Shown in pieces: positions 18,832 to 27,528 of a DNA stretch of 35,827 bases. The stretch lies in the NCBI GenBank assembly GCA_018065205.1, contig JAGHTR010000066.1:1-35827 (forward strand). Reading direction: 5' to 3'. Each line of letters starts with the position of its first letter. Position 1 is the stretch's first letter. Made by a program: the position numbers and the translations under genes. This DNA is from Candidatus Colicola caccequi. GTDB lineage: Bacteria > Bacteroidota > Bacteroidia > Bacteroidales > Paludibacteraceae. The notes under the pieces are model-generated. The model saw only the letters and a program-made list of their open reading frames with translations, did not search any database and was not told where the DNA came from.

Positions 18832-19221
18832 TGGAGATAGTGGGAGTCGAACCCACGTCCAAACAAGGAATCAATACGCTTTCTACATGCTTATCTTGGC
18901 CTGCATTTTCGTGCTTTAACAAGACCCAAGCCACCAATTAAAGCCTTATCTGCTAATGTCTCATTGACGCACCGCAGCTTACGTCAACCATCTTCGCAAT
19001 TTCTGCACCGCTATATCCATTCAGCCGCGAAGCCGGGCTTGGAGCGATGTCTCGTCTCCCAACCTTGTCGGGAGAAAAAAGTAATCTTACTATACTTCAG
19101 ATTAAGCAGCGAGAGCTACATTGTTGTTGCCAGTTAAACTGTTGGACCCTAAGTACGAGCGGTGTCCATGCTCGGCATGCTTACATACCTATTCTGCCTG
19201 CTGTCAAAACCAATTATCCCC
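18832..19221 (-). ncRNA. ssrA: tmRNA
   Basis: Minus strand GGGGATAATTGGTTTTGACAG 5' end and TTTGGACGTGGGTTCGACTCCCACTATCTCCA 3' end pair as acceptor (GGGGATA/TATCTCC); tag frame at 19102-19131 encodes GNNNVALAA*. Confidence 0.96.
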
Positions 19222-19253
19222 AAATGTAGACCTCGCTAGGTCTAATAAGGTGC

Positions 19254-19291
19254 AAAAGAGCATTTGTGAGTAAACTCGCAGATGCTCTTTT
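19254..19291 (-). terminator. Intrinsic terminator between tRNA-Arg and ssrA
   Basis: AAAAGAGCAT..TGTGAG-TAAA-CTCGCA..ATGCTCTTTT long hairpin, T-rich on both sides. Confidence 0.75.
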
Positions 19292-19302
19292 TTCGTTTTT
19301 TG

Positions 19303-19376
19303 TGATCCATGCAGGATTCAAACCTGCAACCCCCACATCCGTAGTGTGGTACTCTATTCAGTTGAGCTAATGGACC
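19303..19376 (-). tRNA. tRNA-Arg (anticodon ACG)
   Basis: Reverse complement GGTCCATTAGCTCAACTGAATAGAGTACCACACTACGGATGTGGGGGTTGCAGGTTTGAATCCTGCATGGATCA; anticodon loop CTACGGA. Confidence 0.93.
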
Positions 19377-19407
19377 TCTATTTTGAGTTTTTTCCCAAAA
19401 GCGACTG

Positions 19408-19439
19408 CAAAAGTACAGTTTTTTTTTGATATGAGCAAA
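19408..19439 (-). promoter_or_regulatory. Bacteroidetes-type promoter for tRNA-Arg
   Basis: Minus-strand TTTG (19436-19439) N20 TACTTTTG (19408-19415). Confidence 0.7.
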
Positions 19440-19455
19440 TTTATTTGCATTTTTT

Positions 19456-19486
19456 TTTGTTTTTTGCCATTTTTTTTGTAATTTTG
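19456..19486 (+). promoter_or_regulatory. Bacteroidetes-type promoter for the vWA-like lipoprotein
   Basis: TTTG (19456-19459) N19 TAATTTTG (19479-19486). Confidence 0.65.
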
Positions 19487-19505
19487 CAGCCAAATTTAAT
19501 AATTT

Positions 19506-20681
19506 ATGCGAAAAATATCTGTTTTGAGTCTAATTTTACCATTGGTTGTTTTGCCATCTTGTAAAATTCATGAGTCATTCTCCCGTGCCGATTTAATAGG
19601 TTTTAGTGCAGATGTTCAGCCTAGTTACCATGTGGAGGAAGGTCCGTTCAAGAATTTAGAGCCGCAAAGTGCGCCGTATGACTTGTTGGCGAATGAAGAA
19701 GGATTTGGTGAGTTGTTGGAAGATGTCCGTACCGGTGATAATACGACGTTGTACTATGCTACAGATGTGGCAATTGATCGTATCAAGTATGTCCGTACTA
19801 AGGTGGCGAAACGTGACCCGGAGACCTTATACTACATATTTGTTATATCTGATGGTTTGGATAATGCGTCTGTTAGTGTGTCGCATAACCATCGTCAGAC
19901 CACTTTTATTTCTCGTCCTGAGCAGTATAGAAAACGTATTGCACGTCGATTGAAGAATGTGATGGGCGTAGGCAAGGATTGGAATATGTTGACCGTTTAC
20001 CCGATGGTACTTCGTGGTGATGATTTAGAGCGTGTGCGTAAGGACAATAAAATGTCGGAGCAGGATTTTGATGCATATCTAAGTGAGCAGTTTGATTGCC
20101 TGCGTTATAGTTCGGATGGTGAAGCACCTAAAGTAAATATAAGCACGGACTTTGATGATATTTACACGGAATTGGAGGATGATTTCCGTCACTCTAAGTA
20201 TGAATTCCGTGTATCTAAGGACTTTGTAGGCAAGTTGATCCGTATGACATTAACCTCTTCTAATGGCGATGAAGCTAAGATTGAAGGTGTGCTTAAACGT
20301 TGTGGTGTTAATAAGTATAAGTTGGATAATCTGACGTTGACTAACCTTACTTCTCGCTTTACGGATACGCGCTATTGCAACAAAAAAGGTACCTATCTAA
20401 AGTCTATAGAGACGGATAGCAAGATGAGTAACGTTTATTTCCGCTTACGAGACTTGCGTTTGCCCTCGTCAAAGGCCTTTTTTAATCCGGTTGATGCTGT
20501 TCAATCTTATCAAAATGGACGAGTTTGGCAGACCAATACCGAGTACACCAGAAACGCTACAATACACCCCAATACCTACTGCATCTTTTTGTTAGACGCA
20601 AGTACGTCCATGGGCAAAGATCTGGAGGCGGCCAAGGAGCATATTAAGCGAGTGGTAAGTATGATTAATGCGCCATTCTAA
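19506..20681 (+). CDS. Lipoprotein with apparently circularly permuted vWA domain
   Basis: 391 aa; lipobox VLPSC; N-terminal ADLIGFSADV, GDNTTLYYATDVAIDRI, YIFVISDGLDNAS; C-terminal YCIFLLDASTSMGKDLEAAKEHIKRVV (DxSxS MIDAS motif). Confidence 0.8.
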   Translation: MRKISVLSLILPLVVLPSCKIHESFSRADLIGFSADVQPSYHVEEGPFKNLEPQSAPYDLLANEEGFGELLEDVRTGDNTTLYYATDVAIDRIKYVRTKVAKRDPETLYYIFVISDGLDNASVSVSHNHRQTTFISRPEQYRKRIARRLKNVMGVGKDWNMLTVYPMVLRGDDLERVRKDNKMSEQDFDAYLSEQFDCLRYSSDGEAPKVNISTDFDDIYTELEDDFRHSKYEFRVSKDFVGKLIRMTLTSSNGDEAKIEGVLKRCGVNKYKLDNLTLTNLTSRFTDTRYCNKKGTYLKSIETDSKMSNVYFRLRDLRLPSSKAFFNPVDAVQSYQNGRVWQTNTEYTRNATIHPNTYCIFLLDASTSMGKDLEAAKEHIKRVVSMINAPF

Positions 20682-20687
20682 CGAACG

Positions 20688-21515
20688 ATGATTAAACGTT
20701 TGTGGTTTCGGATAATGTCCATGATATGGCATCGTCTGTCAGCGTGGAATACAGGGGGCGAAGGGATACATTCGCCTCGTCTGTTTTATTTGGTGCGGCA
20801 TATACTCTATGATACCAATCGCTTGTATGCATGGGAGGATATAGAGCGGCGCCGAGAGGCTATGTTGCGTGCCCCGAAATTGGTGCATATAGAGGATTAT
20901 GGCACCGGAATCAATCGCGAGGAATTAGTGTCACATATTGCTAAAAAAAGTGTGATGAGGGCCTCTGATGCTCAGCGATTAAGTAGGGTGCTTAATTATA
21001 TGAGTGGAACAGAGTATGTGCCAGAAAGGCGACGCCCGTTGCGTATTGTTGAGTTGGGAACCAGTTTGGGTCTTACTACGGCGTATTTGGCTTCGGTGAA
21101 TAGTGCAAATGAAGTAGTTACGTTTGAGGGGAGTGCCGAAGTAGGTATGATGGCGGAATTGAATTGGCAAAAATTAGGCCTGCAGCGGATTCGTTTGATA
21201 AGGGGGAATATAGATGAGACTTTGCCTAAGTATATCACTCAGCTGAGCAAACAAGGTGAGACGATAGACTTTGTGCTTATGGATGCCAATCACACCGGAG
21301 AGGCTACCTTGCGTTATTGGGATATGTTGCGACCGTTGCTGAATGGCGATAGTATGGTTGTATTAGATGATATACGCTATAGTAGGGATATGTACATGGC
21401 GTGGAAACAAATAGGACAGGATGACCGGGTGACATCTACTTTGGATTTGGGACAAATGGGTGTGGTGTTGGTTTATCCTCCGTTGATTAAGCGCCACTAC
21501 CGTTTACGTATGTAG
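20688..21515 (+). CDS. Class I SAM-dependent methyltransferase (O-methyltransferase-like)
   Basis: 275 aa; RIVELGTSLGLTTAYLA, VVTFEGSAEV, IDFVLMDANHTGEATLRYW, MVVLDDIRYSRDMYMAW. Confidence 0.85.
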   Translation: MIKRLWFRIMSMIWHRLSAWNTGGEGIHSPRLFYLVRHILYDTNRLYAWEDIERRREAMLRAPKLVHIEDYGTGINREELVSHIAKKSVMRASDAQRLSRVLNYMSGTEYVPERRRPLRIVELGTSLGLTTAYLASVNSANEVVTFEGSAEVGMMAELNWQKLGLQRIRLIRGNIDETLPKYITQLSKQGETIDFVLMDANHTGEATLRYWDMLRPLLNGDSMVVLDDIRYSRDMYMAWKQIGQDDRVTSTLDLGQMGVVLVYPPLIKRHYRLRM

Positions 21516-21536
21516 AATCGTCCGGTGATGTATCGC

Positions 21537-21591
21537 TAATCACATACTAATCACATATTAATCACATATTAATCACATACTAATCACATAC
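21537..21591 (+). repeat. Five tandem 11-bp repeats, unit TAATCACATAY
   Basis: TAATCACATAC TAATCACATAT TAATCACATAT TAATCACATAC TAATCACATAC read directly. Confidence 0.97.
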
Positions 21592-21626
21592 TAAGAACCT
21601 TGTGTGGATAAACTGAAAGGAGTGCG

Positions 21627-22169
21627 ATGATGATTTATACTAAAACAGGAGATAAAGGCTATACCAGTTTGGCGAATGGCAAGCGTGTTTCTAAGTGTAC
21701 GGGCCTATTGGAGGCTTATGGTACGGCGGACGAACTAAATGCCCAAATGGGAATGTTGCGCTGCAAGGTGCAAGCTTTGCACATGGATGCGTTGGATGCT
21801 GATTTAGAGTGGATGCAGAATAAATTATTCAATTTAGGTGCTTCGTTAGCTTGCGCTCCCGGAGAATGGATTACGGAGAAGGATGTGTTGCATATTGAAT
21901 CGTTAATCGATCAAATGGAGGCCGAATTGCCATGTTTGAAAGGGTTTATTTTGCCTGCCGGAAACGAAGCCATGTGTCAAGCACATATATGTCGTACGGT
22001 GGCGAGAAGGTTGGAACGATATATGCTCAAAGTTCGTCAAAAAAAGAATGAAAGTGGCGTTTGGAAGCAAGAGTGCATTTTTGTGAATAGATTAAGCGAT
22101 TTTTTGTTTGTAGTCGCCAAAAAAATCGCAAAAAATGAGGGTTTTGAGATGTTTTTTTGGAAAAAGTGA
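21627..22169 (+). CDS. Cob(I)yrinic acid a,c-diamide / cob(I)alamin adenosyltransferase (PduO type)
   Basis: 180 aa; IYTKTGDKGYTSLANGKRVSK, EAYGTADELNAQMG, FILPAGNEAMCQAHICRTVARRLER, VNRLSDFLFVVAK. Confidence 0.93.
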   Translation: MMIYTKTGDKGYTSLANGKRVSKCTGLLEAYGTADELNAQMGMLRCKVQALHMDALDADLEWMQNKLFNLGASLACAPGEWITEKDVLHIESLIDQMEAELPCLKGFILPAGNEAMCQAHICRTVARRLERYMLKVRQKKNESGVWKQECIFVNRLSDFLFVVAKKIAKNEGFEMFFWKK

Positions 22170-22176
22170 AAAAAAA

Positions 22177-22208
22177 TTTGCATGTTTAGATTATTTTTTG
22201 TACTTTTG
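22177..22208 (+). promoter_or_regulatory. Bacteroidetes-type promoter upstream of DUF2795 gene/T9SS genes
   Basis: TTTG (22177-22180) N20 TACTTTTG (22201-22208). Confidence 0.7.
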
Positions 22209-22252
22209 CACGCTAATTTCGATAAGAAGTACCTAAAATCTATATAAAAACT

Positions 22253-22474
22253 ATGTATTGGACACTTGAATTAGCATCGAAACTGGAAGATGCTCCTTGG
22301 CCTGCAACTAAGGAAGAATTGTTGGATTATGCCAACCGTACGGGGGCTCCTATGGAGGTTATTGAGAACTTGCAGGAGATTGAGGATGAGGATGAAGTTT
22401 ACGAGTGCATAGAGGATTTATGGCCGGATTATCCGACGGAGGACGATTTCTTCTTCAACGAAGAGGAATACTAA
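22253..22474 (+). CDS. DUF2795 domain-containing protein
   Basis: 73 aa; WPATKEELLDYANRTGAPMEVIENLQEIEDEDEVYECIEDLWPDYP. Confidence 0.88.
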   Translation: MYWTLELASKLEDAPWPATKEELLDYANRTGAPMEVIENLQEIEDEDEVYECIEDLWPDYPTEDDFFFNEEEY

Positions 22475-22483
22475 TATAGGAAA

Positions 22484-23467
22484 ATGAAACAGGCAAGATG
22501 GATTGCATTGATAATACTGTTGGTTGTTGTGGCTTCTACTCGGGCGCAAACGGATCCGCAGTTAGGTCAATACATGCACTTGCAACAGACGTATAATCCC
22601 GCAGCGGCGGGTGATGGCGACTTAATGCGCGTAGCGGGCATGCACCGCATGCAATTCACGGGCATAAGTAACTTTCCGATGACTACTTACTTTACGTTTT
22701 GTTCGCCATTCGTCATTAACAATACGAAACATGCTGCCGGAGTTCGGTTCTTAAACGATATGTACGGACTGTTCTCAAACCAGTCGTTCCACGTCCAATA
22801 TGCTTATCGCCATAAGATTGGTAACGGGTATTTGAGCGCTGGTGTTGATTTGGGATTTGTCAATATGAGTTTTAAGACCGACAGTATTAATCTTGCTCAA
22901 GTTGCTGCAGAAGTGGGTGAAGGTGGTTTTTTTAGTGAAAACGATCCTGCTATTCCTAAGGGAAGCGGCGAGAAGGGAAGCAATGGGATGACGTTTGATA
23001 TGGGCTTGGGCTTGTACTATAGCGCTCCTACTTGGTGGGCCGGCATCAGTTATAGTCACTTAACCAGACCTAAGGTGGAGTGGAGTGATTTGTCGGAGAT
23101 AACGTTAGTGGGCACGTTGTATATAGCAGGTGGATATAACTGGAAATTGAAATATGCTCCTCAATGGGTGTTAAAACCAAGCCTTATGGTGATGACTGAT
23201 TTTGTGAACTGGGATGTTAACCTCACCATGTTGGCAGAGTGGAAAGAACGAGTTAGGTTTGGATTGGGGTATCGAATTGCAGGTAGTGTGAATGTGTTGT
23301 TAGGGGTGGATATTGTTAGTGGATTGCAATTGGGATATACATTTGAATTGCCGGCAAATAAATTGATTCGTGCAACATATGGTTCTCACGAGATTTATTT
23401 GGCCTACGGATTTAATATATTGAAACCGAAACGAACCAATAAGTACAAGAGTGTTCGATACTTATAG
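22484..23467 (+). CDS. PorP/SprF family type IX secretion system membrane protein
   Basis: 327 aa; signal peptide; QTDPQLGQYMHLQQTYNPAAAG; upstream of gldKLMN. Confidence 0.92.
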   Translation: MKQARWIALIILLVVVASTRAQTDPQLGQYMHLQQTYNPAAAGDGDLMRVAGMHRMQFTGISNFPMTTYFTFCSPFVINNTKHAAGVRFLNDMYGLFSNQSFHVQYAYRHKIGNGYLSAGVDLGFVNMSFKTDSINLAQVAAEVGEGGFFSENDPAIPKGSGEKGSNGMTFDMGLGLYYSAPTWWAGISYSHLTRPKVEWSDLSEITLVGTLYIAGGYNWKLKYAPQWVLKPSLMVMTDFVNWDVNLTMLAEWKERVRFGLGYRIAGSVNVLLGVDIVSGLQLGYTFELPANKLIRATYGSHEIYLAYGFNILKPKRTNKYKSVRYL

Positions 23468-23507
23468 GGACGTCAAAATAACGCAAACAAGACATAAATC
23501 AAACAAT

Positions 23508-24854
23508 ATGAAAGTCGTTAAATTTCTTTCAGTAGCAGCTTTGGCATTGATGCTGGCTGCATGTAACGGCCCTGCAGGAGAACTGGTGGGTGCTCAGAAA
23601 AACACAGATTTTAAGGAAGCCAATCCTTTCGGAATGGTGTTTATCAAAAAAGGCTCTTTTATGATGGGCGAAAATACGCAGTCTGCTATTTTCCATCAGC
23701 CGGACAATACCTTTATGGCAACGGTGGAGGCCTTCTGGATGGACGAAACAGAAATCACGAACAACGAGTATAAACAGTTTGTGTTCTGGGTTCGTGACTC
23801 TATTGCTTACACCCATTTGATTGAAGCCGGCTTGACCGACTATGCTATCCAACCTCGTAACGAGGAGTTTGATGAAGAGAATTATGCCATCAACTGGAAG
23901 AAGAAAATTCCTTGGACAAGTAAAGAGGAAGAAATTCGGGAAGCTTTAGAACCTATGTTTTATGCGGATGGTACCTTGCGTACGATTTCTATGTTTTACA
24001 ACTATTCATGGATGAACTACGACCAAGCTCAATTGCCTCAGAATAAGTTTGATGTGGCTAAGGGACGTTATCCGGAAAATGCGACCTCTCGTGTTGACTC
24101 TTTCTGGGTAGATGAGAACGGCTGGATTCAGGATAGTACCATCATTCGTCCGCTTCGCGAGCCAAAGGATTTGTTGACCAACAAGATTATCAATGTTTAT
24201 CCGGATACAATGGTTTGGATTCGTGATTTCCAATTCGCGTATAACGAGCCTATGTTGCACGGTTATTTCTCATATGCCGGTTATGCTGAATATCCTGTAG
24301 TAGGTGTTACTTGGGAGCAAGCTCACGCTTTCTGCCACTGGCGTACTAATTATTTCCGTAGTGCTAATAAAGAAGTTTCTCAATACTACCGTTTACCGAC
24401 CGAGTCTGAGTGGGAATACGCTGCTCGTGGTGGACGTAAGATGGCTATGTATCCTTGGGGTGGCAATTATGCTCGCGATGCCAAGGGTTGCTTCTTAGCT
24501 AACTTTAAGCCTTACCGTGGTTCATATAACGATGATACCGGATCTATGACGATGCGTGTAGCTCAATTCCGTCCAAACGACTTTGGTTTGTTTGATATGG
24601 CAGGTAACGTGGCAGAATGGACCTCTTCCAGTTTTAATGCAAGTTCTAATACTTACATTAGTGATATCAACCCGGACTTCCAATATATGGCTCGTAAGGA
24701 CGATAGCGATATGTTGAAGAAGAAAGTGATCCGTGGTGGTAGTTGGAAAGACATTTCTTATTATATGCAATGTGGCGTTCGTACGTACGAGTACCAATAC
24801 GAGAGCCGTCCATACATTGGATTCCGTTGCGTTCGTTCCTATATAGGAGACTAA
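23508..24854 (+). CDS. gldK: T9SS lipoprotein GldK/PorK (SUMF1/FGE-like)
   Basis: Likely start MKVVKFLSVAALALMLAAC at 23508; FVIIKKGSFMMG-like, EITNNEYKQFV, RLPTESEWEYAARGG, GNVAEWTSSSF, GFRCVRSY. Confidence 0.93.
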   Translation: MKVVKFLSVAALALMLAACNGPAGELVGAQKNTDFKEANPFGMVFIKKGSFMMGENTQSAIFHQPDNTFMATVEAFWMDETEITNNEYKQFVFWVRDSIAYTHLIEAGLTDYAIQPRNEEFDEENYAINWKKKIPWTSKEEEIREALEPMFYADGTLRTISMFYNYSWMNYDQAQLPQNKFDVAKGRYPENATSRVDSFWVDENGWIQDSTIIRPLREPKDLLTNKIINVYPDTMVWIRDFQFAYNEPMLHGYFSYAGYAEYPVVGVTWEQAHAFCHWRTNYFRSANKEVSQYYRLPTESEWEYAARGGRKMAMYPWGGNYARDAKGCFLANFKPYRGSYNDDTGSMTMRVAQFRPNDFGLFDMAGNVAEWTSSSFNASSNTYISDINPDFQYMARKDDSDMLKKKVIRGGSWKDISYYMQCGVRTYEYQYESRPYIGFRCVRSYIGD

Positions 24855-24895
24855 TCTAAAATCAAATACTTGGTAAAAACAAAAAACTAACTAAT

Positions 24896-25849
24896 ATGGC
24901 AACTGTACAAAATCAAAATGCTTATTCAAGCTGGTATGAGTCTTTCGAAGGAAAGCAAGAAGGTAAATTCATGACGTGGTATCACTCCTACAAAGGAAAG
25001 AACGTTGTTAATATCGTTTATTCGTTAGGAGCATCTGTCGTTATTATTGGTGCGTTGTTTAAGATCATGCACTTCCCCGGAGCAGGTCCTGTGCTGATGT
25101 GCGGTATGATTACCGAGGCAATCTTGTTTATGATTGGTGTATTAGAGTCTCCTCACGAGGAATTCCACTGGGGTAACGTGTTCCCACAATTGATAGAATA
25201 TGGTTCTCCTGACGAGCGCGTTGCTCGTTCCAAGGAGCAACTTGGTATGGCTCCTCAAGTAGGAGGCAATGCCGGTGAGGCTCCGAAAGCAGGTGTTTCT
25301 CCACTTAGCGATGCTGAACTAAATGCATTGAAAGGTTCTTTAAATGATTTGGCTAAGACTGCCGGACAACTCTCTGAGTTAGGTAAATTGGCTACTTCTA
25401 CCAATAAGTTAGGCGAGAAAATGGATGCTGCCAGCGAAGCTGCTGCTAAATATGCAGAGAGCGCTAATGCTTTGGGTGACAAGGCTGCTTCTCTGAATGC
25501 TGCTTATACCACGATTGCTACGGACCTGCAGCAAGTAGCTACCGGCACGAAGGCTTATGAGAAAGAAGTTGGTGCTATGGGTCAAAAGTTGGCTTCGTTA
25601 AATTCCGTTTACGAGTTGCAATTAGCTGCTGTACAAGGTCAAGTGGAGGCTTATAAGGCTCAGGCTAACGCTGTAGCTGCCGCTACCAAGAATGTTGAGG
25701 CTGTCGGTGCTGACTTCCAAAAGATGCAAACTCTGGCTGCAGAATCACTCAAGAGTCAAGAGGCTTACGATGCAGCTCAAAAGAAATTAGCTCAACAAGT
25801 AGCTGATTTGAATAAGATTTATGGTAATATGTTAAATGCACTTGCATAA
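24896..25849 (+). CDS. gldL: T9SS inner membrane protein GldL/PorL
   Basis: 317 aa; two TM helices, KIMHFPGAGPVLMCGMITEAILF, coiled-coil C-terminus. Confidence 0.92.
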   Translation: MATVQNQNAYSSWYESFEGKQEGKFMTWYHSYKGKNVVNIVYSLGASVVIIGALFKIMHFPGAGPVLMCGMITEAILFMIGVLESPHEEFHWGNVFPQLIEYGSPDERVARSKEQLGMAPQVGGNAGEAPKAGVSPLSDAELNALKGSLNDLAKTAGQLSELGKLATSTNKLGEKMDAASEAAAKYAESANALGDKAASLNAAYTTIATDLQQVATGTKAYEKEVGAMGQKLASLNSVYELQLAAVQGQVEAYKAQANAVAAATKNVEAVGADFQKMQTLAAESLKSQEAYDAAQKKLAQQVADLNKIYGNMLNALA

Positions 25850-25904
25850 GGCATTGCATCAATCTAAGTAATACTTTCAACTATTAACTTTAAAATCTAA
25901 AGAA

Positions 25905-27506
25905 ATGGGTGGAGCAAAAAACTGTCCGGAAACCCCGAGACAAAAAATGATTGGTATGATGTACTTGGTGTTGACCGCCATGTTGGCCTTGAATGTAAGT
26001 GCCGATATCATTAACGGTTTCACTAAACTGCGTCATTCTATGGAATCTTCTATTAAATCAACGGACGCTCGTACCGAAGATATAATGAAGATTTTCGAGG
26101 CTGCCTACAGCAAGGACGAAGGTGGCAGAAAGAAATATGGTGATTGGTGGATTATCGCTCAGACTAACAAAAAGATGAGTGATGACTTATATGATTACCT
26201 GGAGCATTTTAAATTGGATATTGTTAATATGGTGGATGGTGAGAACTACACCACGATGCCGGACGATATCAAGAATGGCTCTGAAACCAATAAACCTCAC
26301 CAATACGCGTTAAATATGAAGGACGCGAGCGGGCGTACGAACGCGGAGGAACTGCGCGCTCGTATGGACCTCTATCGTCAGTATATGTCCTCTGCCGATT
26401 CCGAGTGTCTCCAAAATAAGATGAAGGATGCTGCTTTCGCACATGAATGGGAGCAGAAAACAGCCATGGTGAATTCTTTGTTCTCTACCGGAACGGTTAC
26501 TAACCAAGAGGGTGAGACTATTCCTTGGGAGCAGTCTATCTTCGAGGAGATGCCTGCCGGTGCCGTTTTGGCATTGCTGACTAAGTATCAGAACGATATC
26601 CGTATGGTGGAGAATGACTTCTTGAATTTCTTTTACAAATCTGCCGGATCTTCTGACTTCGTGATTAACTCCGTACAGGCATTAATCTTGCCGGATAATG
26701 GTGAGTACATCATGCAAGGCGGTCACTATCGCGCACGCATCGTTTCGGCTGCTGTGGATACAACTAACCTGCCTATGGTGTATATCAATGGTAATGAATA
26801 CCCTGATGGTGTGTATGATTTGGTAGCAAACCAAATTGGTCAACACACCTATACCGGTTATATGCTGATGCCGGGTGATACAACTCACTATAACTTCAAG
26901 GGTCAATACACCGTTGGTGCTCCTTCTGCATCTATCTCCAATATCGATATGAACACAATCTATACCGGATATGAGAATAAGTTTAATATCTCCGTCCCCG
27001 GTATGGGTGGTGATAAGATTAAAGTATCGGCTACCGGAGCTACCGTTACTCAAAAGAATGGTTTGTATATCATTCTGCCTAGCGAGAGCAGCAAGACTGT
27101 TAAGATTTCTGTTCATGCTGAAGTAGATGGACGTACTGTTCTGATGGGTGCTAATGACTATAAGGTTAAACCGCTGCCTAAACCAAGTGCTTTCTTGCTA
27201 TCCGGTGCAGACACCTACGATGGTACCGAGCGTATTGGTATTAAGGCATTGAAGAGTGGTGATGCCCATCTGGAGGCAAGTTATGGCCCGGATGGTGTAT
27301 TGGATTTGCCTTTTACTATTGTTAGTTTCGAGATTTATGCCGGAGGTCGCTATCTGAAGGCACAAGGTAATAAGTTCAGCCGTGATATGATGACGGCTAT
27401 TGGTAAACTGCGTAGTGGTGATGTGCTCAATATCATGACTATTAAGTATCGTGAACCAAGTGGTAAGGTTAATACATTGCCGAACTTGACATTAGGTCTT
27501 AAATAA
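25905..27506 (+). CDS. gldM: T9SS protein GldM/PorM
   Basis: 533 aa; GGAKNCPETPRQKMIGMMYLVLTAMLALNVSADIINGF. Confidence 0.95.
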   Translation: MGGAKNCPETPRQKMIGMMYLVLTAMLALNVSADIINGFTKLRHSMESSIKSTDARTEDIMKIFEAAYSKDEGGRKKYGDWWIIAQTNKKMSDDLYDYLEHFKLDIVNMVDGENYTTMPDDIKNGSETNKPHQYALNMKDASGRTNAEELRARMDLYRQYMSSADSECLQNKMKDAAFAHEWEQKTAMVNSLFSTGTVTNQEGETIPWEQSIFEEMPAGAVLALLTKYQNDIRMVENDFLNFFYKSAGSSDFVINSVQALILPDNGEYIMQGGHYRARIVSAAVDTTNLPMVYINGNEYPDGVYDLVANQIGQHTYTGYMLMPGDTTHYNFKGQYTVGAPSASISNIDMNTIYTGYENKFNISVPGMGGDKIKVSATGATVTQKNGLYIILPSESSKTVKISVHAEVDGRTVLMGANDYKVKPLPKPSAFLLSGADTYDGTERIGIKALKSGDAHLEASYGPDGVLDLPFTIVSFEIYAGGRYLKAQGNKFSRDMMTAIGKLRSGDVLNIMTIKYREPSGKVNTLPNLTLGLK

Positions 27507-27528
27507 TAGAAATACAAAACCAAGTGAT

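Noticed and set aside
18830-18937. 36-aa N-terminal extension of the sigma54-type regulator in the ORF track
   Set aside because: The extension is the 3' part of tmRNA read as protein; real start is MTSQEL at 18829.
19264-19277. 14-mer TTGTGAGTAAACTC shared with 35590-35603 as a possible repeat family
   Set aside because: A single 14-nt match is within chance expectation for a 36-kb AT-rich window; no extended similarity.
19047-19493. ORFs 19047-19229 and 19242-19493
   Set aside because: They overlap tmRNA, terminator and tRNA-Arg sequences; no coding evidence.
21537-21591. Tandem repeat as a CRISPR array
   Set aside because: Units are 11 bp and directly adjacent with no spacers; no cas genes in the window.
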